The position numbers and the translations under genes were made by a program. A stretch of DNA of 64,000 bases, taken from the NCBI GenBank assembly GCA_026419785.1, contig JAODTK010002543.1:95001-159000 (forward strand). Direction: 5' to 3'. Position 1 is the first letter of the stretch. Each line of letters begins with the position of its first letter. The DNA comes from Sclerodactyla briareus (lineage: Eukaryota; Echinodermata; Holothuroidea; Dendrochirotida; Sclerodactylidae). Positions 59,100 to 64,000 of the stretch are shown one piece after another. Under the pieces are notes generated by a model, which saw nothing but the letters and a program-made list of their open reading frames with translations, was not told the origin of the DNA and ran no database searches.

Positions 59100-61380
59100 T
59101 TGTGTAATATATATTAGAGGTTCTCCACCGTTGTCACCGCGCATTGACGAGCGTGATGAGGGCCTGTTATTTCCATGTGGATGATTTATAATCCTTGAGA
59201 AGTGAGCGTTTGTTCCGTGTGCACTACTGTATGAATATAATTATAACATACGGTACCACTGCAACTATCAACTAACTTAGCGAAAGGTCAATGTCAGTAC
59301 GTGGAGGAGGAGCTTCACTGTTCCTTTGTCATACACAGTACCCCCAAGAGCAGATTGTCGTTGTGGCACAGGCCGCAGTCCATATATACTAGTCTATGAA
59401 TATAGGCTTGCTACTACTGCTGTTGACCACTATCAATCTGTTATGCAGATGTTCCCATCGTTTGGTGAAAGACCGACTATTTTCAGCCGACATGATAATG
59501 GATGACGCCGAACGCGCGAACGGGGTCAATACCGGCATTAGCCAACAATAGGAAGTGTCATATCAGTATATGGAACAATCTGCTAGTACTGTTACAGTAT
59601 AGTTAGCTCGTGTGTTGTTTCTCTGTTAATCGAATGTCTATGATGAGTGCACGTGAGCGAGAACTGTACCCTTTTGTGCCTAATGATTTCTGAAATTGAT
59701 TTCCCAGCATGCACCTGGGTCACATCGTTCACCTAAATCGCAATTAGATTTTTATGGAGGTATTCAGATATACGTACACACAATAAGCACAAATCGTTAT
59801 TACACCAGTTTCTAAATAATCCTTTCTGATTTTAGTGGGAACTGAGACACTGGCAATGATTTTCATCCAATAGTTTGGGAAGAAACAAAAGAAACGACGT
59901 GTGCTCACATCTACTCATTTATACTATTTAGTTGGTCCAATCCAAACCTGTCGTACAAAACTAGCCGAGCACCTCACATAGACTGCGAGAAAGAGCATCC
60001 TTTCCTGCCTTTACCCAGTACATATCGGAGGCAACTCGAATCCATTTGCATGTGATTTCAGAAATCCTAAATAACCTTCGTCCGTTGCATGAACGAGAAG
60101 TGCCTTGTTTTAATGAACCAATAAATTTTTTTTTTTTTTTTTATATATAAACGGTAGGATCATCCCATTTTATATTTAGTTCACTCCCGCCGTCCCTAAC
60201 CGCGCTGTTTTCTTGTGGGGGAGATAACTTCGATGTTTTGATAGTTGAAGGAAATAGAAATACTGTAGCCACGCTAGAATCGTTCATCCTTTTTCTTCTT
60301 TGTCATACGCAATGCCAGCAATTTAGCAAAGAATATTCGCTTCGTACGCCGTATCACGCACAATTACTTTTGGAATTCGAAAAAAATGTCACCTCTATCT
60401 CGTCTAGAGTTTAGTTCACGGTACGCAGGGGCTGCAGGGTTTTGGAACGGGGGAGGGGGAGCATTCCTTGCTCCGACACACATACATTACCCTTTCTCTT
60501 TACCCACCACAAGTTTCGACGACATGCGTGTTGACCACATGTAGTCAAATATTTATCCACCTTGGGGTGGGTGGCCTTACCTCTCTCACAGTTACCCCAT
60601 GCAGACACAGTCATATTCAAACGAATAATGGTGAAAACCTCAGGAAATTAATAGACCAGAGAAATGACAGACCTAGAAATCCAATTGTCCGAATTCAATG
60701 AATGCCCGAGAAGATTAGTTTTTGCCCTCATCAATCCTAGGCCTGTTAATTTCGGGAGATTTTGGAAATTTCCCCCTCCCTCCCATGTGGAAAGGCTAGG
60801 TACGTCTGTGCCCCCCGTGATCGGGATCACATACATTTTTCGTTGCTACACTTTTGAAAACCAAAAAATATACCAACTCTCCAACAGTCGGACTGGGAGA
60901 GGGTACCCACTTTTCATACGTGCCCAGAGACCTAAGTACGATACGTTCCACTACATGTCAGGATTAAGTATAAAATAAAACTCGGTGATGCGAAACACCC
61001 TTGCCGACCCCCACCACCCCACCCCCGAGGAGTGTGTGTCTACACTAGGCATTAACACCTTCTGCACCCTTTGTCACTTCATTTCTAAATCAAAATGCCG
61101 ATATTGTCTCAGCTGTAATTCCTATGGAGAATTTGTTTAGAGTGTACATGTGCAGTCATTACGACATCACAATCCAAAAAGATTGTCTGCACGATATCTA
61201 ATGAATGCAAGTATGGTGACCTTCAATGACCTTGACCTACAGTAGGGATAATCCTCACCATACGTGCAACCCACCATACTTAACATGAACTTGATAGATA
61301 CTTTCATTCGTTAGATAACGTGCAGACACTCTTTTTGGACTTGATCTTGAATGACCTCAAACTGGCACGCCGCATGAGCA
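59100..61380. other. Intergenic; upstream side of the sulfotransferase
   Basis: No recognised gene. A T17 run is at 60126. Short ORFs at 60411-60978 have no motifs. A CHST promoter would be expected near 59040-59300, but no convincing core element was identified. Confidence 0.45.
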
Positions 61381-61384
61381 ATTC

Positions 61385-62235
61385 GCGTGTCTAATTGGAA
61401 CTTGACACCTGTTAGTGTCCGCACTTCTTGTTATGTGTCTGTTATACTCTCCCATAGTCTCCTTGTAGGCCTTGTAACTGTCGTTAGTAAACACACTTCA
61501 TAATATGACTGCTGTACTCTCCCATAGTCTCCTTGTAGGCCTTGTAGCTGTTGTTTGTATCCACAATTCATGTTATGTGTCTGATATACTCTCCCATAGT
61601 CTCCTTGTAGGCCTTGTAACTGTTGTTAGTAAACACACTTCATAATATGACTGCTATACTCTCCCATAGTCTCTCTGTAGGCCTTGTAACTGTTGTTAGT
61701 AAACACTTCATAATATGACTGCTGTACTCTCCCATAGTCTCTCTGTAGGCCTTGTAGCTGTTATTTGTATCCACAATTCATGTTATGTGTCTGTTATACT
61801 CTCCCATAGTCTCCTTGTAGGCCTTGTAACTGTCGTTAGTAAACACACTTCATAATATGACTGCTATACTCTCCCATAGTCTCTCTGTAGGCCTTGTAAC
61901 TGTTGTTGTTAGTGTCCACACTTCCTAATATGACTGCTATACTCTCCCATAGTCCTCTCTGTAGGCCTTGTAGCTGTTGTTTGTATCCACAATTCATGTT
62001 ACGTGTCTGTTATACTCTCCCATAGTCCTCTCTGTAGGCCTTGTAACTGTTGTTGTTAGTGTCCACACTTCCTAATATGACTGCTATGCTCTCCCATAGT
62101 CTCTTTGTAGGCCTTGTAGCTGTTATTTGTATCCACAATTCATGTTACGTGTCTGTTATACTCTCCCATAGTCTCCCTGTAGGTCTTGTAACTGTTGTTA
62201 GTGTCCGCACTTCATGTTATGTCTGTTAAACTCCC
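61385..62235. repeat. Minisatellite, about 71-bp unit, twelve anchor copies
   Basis: The anchor actctcccatagtc (or variant) lies at 61446, 61516, 61588, 61658, 61726, 61798, 61868, 61941, 62013, 62088, 62160 and about 62229. Spacings are 68-75 bp. Each full unit continues t(c/t)tgtaggccttgta(a/g)ctgtt. Type A units end in gttagt(aaaca/gtcca)cacttc-taatatgactg. Type B units end in tttgtatccacaattcatgttatgtgtctg. The order is A B A A B A A B A B A. Close similarity between units shows the array is young. Confidence 0.9.
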
Positions 62236-62239
62236 CCAT

Positions 62240-64000
62240 ACTTGCCATTACTCATCGTAGCTCGTCAGTCTGAATTTCCAAATCGACGGAAATCTTAACG
62301 AGGCGTTGTCGTCTGGTGGCAACTGGCTAAAAAGCGACGTCGACGTTTGCGTGACGTCACGATGAGAAATTGTCCCTGTAAGCCGAATTGATAGGGTAGA
62401 TGGATTTATGATATATTATATATGTAGTTCGAATATCCCTAGAGACTTTTATTTGGGTCGTGATGTGCCATGCAGACCCCGCTCTGTCGATTTTGGGCAA
62501 GTTAAATAACAGACGACAATGCACTCTTCAATTCCTGTGCAGTCCTCTCGTTGGGGTAGGTTTGTGTTCTAACTTCTAATTCCTTCCATAGTTTGATTAG
62601 GTTGGAAACGCCAAGTAAAGATGCTGTTCAGAAATGGAGTCAGCTAGGCCTATAACTAAAGGTAAACCGTTAATAAAATAATCTACCATCAATTTATAAT
62701 CATACGGATGTTGCTCGATTGAGTCGGTTATATGAACTTGAGCTCTCTGAATGTTTGAGAGAATCCATAGGTTTCACAGGATCCACGCGAAACTTTTTTG
62801 ACTGAATTGTTCGATCTAATCTTTTAGAGCTCGACGGTATCAATATGAATTATGATATTTGAAAGGCAGTCCATAGTCCATAGTCAAATGGCTGAACTTT
62901 GACTAGAATTAGTGCGGCTAATATCTACAGCCGGACAGCACGATTAGCGCCCGTGGCTGTCTGGGGGGGACGGGTCATTCTTAATTATACCCCGACTGGA
63001 ATAACAGTTTGCGTGCGCCCAATCAATTGAGTGCGTCTTTTCTATTCGGGGACAACTACAGATCCTTCCAAATCAGTTTGTCCCTACATTCATCTGTCGG
63101 GCTTGACCAATACGAACTGCTTACAAGTTTGGCCAATCAAAGTCCATATTTTTGAAGATATTGGTTCTTCAAATTCCCCCAACACGTGCGTCCTACCCTC
63201 GCCTCCAAAACCCATTCATCAGAAGTTTCGGTGGATCCTGTGAAACATATTATTCTCTCAAACGCCCTCGTGCGAGGTTTCGCGTCAGCGATAATTCCGC
63301 TCTGCTCAGCGGTCACTCCATATCCCCCACTCCCTCCCCCGTCCAAGAAGGTATAATACTGCCTCTGCAAACGCCTCTGCCATGCATAGGCCAATAGGCG
63401 CAGAGCGAAATATAGTCAGACGGAACATAACATGTTTTCCTCTAGTTGAATTCAATTACGGTAGAGGCGTCGCGCCATGAATTGACTACTAAAAGTATGT
63501 GCATGTGCCTAACTCCACTCCCACAAGTTTTCTTGTCTGGTTGGGGCATACCTGGGGCTTACAGTTAGCCCAGGGCTGTAAACCTAATTTGAACACCTAA
63601 TTTGAACCTTGGAGAATCCTATTAAGAAAGGTAAAATTTTTCTGACATTGGGTCAAAGTTCCTGCCCAATAATTCAGACAGGAGAGCAAAACCCAGTTCA
63701 CAGGATCCATGACAGTACAGTTGAGGTCGAAATTCGATTACGGCAAGTTGACCATGTTTTAGGCCGAAGATCGGATAGATACGAGCAGGTGAGGCTAAAG
63801 TGAAATGTTTTATACCCGAATATTTACTGAGTGCTCACATTTTTAATGTCCCCAAATTGTGAGAGAAGGTGGTTTCTTCATAGAAAAAAACATAAATTAC
63901 AATGAAATTTAGACAACTAGATTCGGGTAATTTGAACGAATAATAGACAAGTCCATGAGCTCCCTAAAATAGGTCAGGAAAGATTGGCACGTTTATTTTT
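62240..64000. other. Intergenic, no recognised gene
   Basis: Overlapping plus and minus ORFs at 63137-63397 are short and motif-free. gtccatagtccatagtc at 62876 is a local 9-bp duplication. Confidence 0.45.

Noticed and set aside
61385-62235. CRISPR-like array
   Set aside because: Whole units repeat with only two end types and no unique spacers, in a eukaryotic context; it is a minisatellite.

Overview
The window looks like nuclear DNA of an invertebrate animal, most likely a marine deuterostome such as an echinoderm, hemichordate or lancelet; the sequence alone does not fix the species. The evidence is a mix of CR1/L2-like, R2-like and other non-LTR retrotransposon relics, a Penelope-like element (PLE) with a GIY-YIG endonuclease, tRNA-derived SINEs, many satellite arrays, and two animal-type gene families: SLC35/EamA transporters and a Golgi carbohydrate sulfotransferase. 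No prokaryotic gene layout, rRNA, CRISPR array or canonical tRNA gene was seen.

Layout: 0-2 kb holds a 320-bp tandem duplication, a broken PLE and, in its 3' region, a well-formed hammerhead ribozyme candidate. 4.7-5.65 kb is a tandem duplication in which one copy carries a LINE insertion. 6.5-9 kb is a minus-strand CR1/L2-like LINE interrupted by 157 T. 9.8-10.85 kb is the first SLC35/EamA transporter copy. 12.5-15.05 kb is a plus-strand LINE with EN and RT. 15-40 kb is mostly non-coding, with SINEs, at least six LINE fragments, a dispersed hairpin-headed repeat family and an unidentified set of possible exons at 27.4-28.3 kb. 40.6-44.3 kb is a composite satellite with 145-bp and 159-bp arrays. 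A 0.5-kb inverted-repeat element follows, then the second SLC35/EamA copy (46.4-47.5 kb). 48-55 kb has further tandem arrays, including one dense in CAGCTG. 57.95-59.04 kb is a single-exon carbohydrate sulfotransferase on the minus strand. 61.4-62.2 kb is a 71-bp minisatellite.

Both transporter copies, the sulfotransferase and every retroelement are collinear with their families but broken by one- or two-base frameshifts. Together with very long T and G homopolymers, this fits either widespread pseudogenisation or an incompletely polished long-read assembly. The distinction matters for every gene call here. No operon-like or pathway link between the genes is visible. The two transporter copies are related by a segmental duplication that includes about 0.5 kb or more of upstream sequence.
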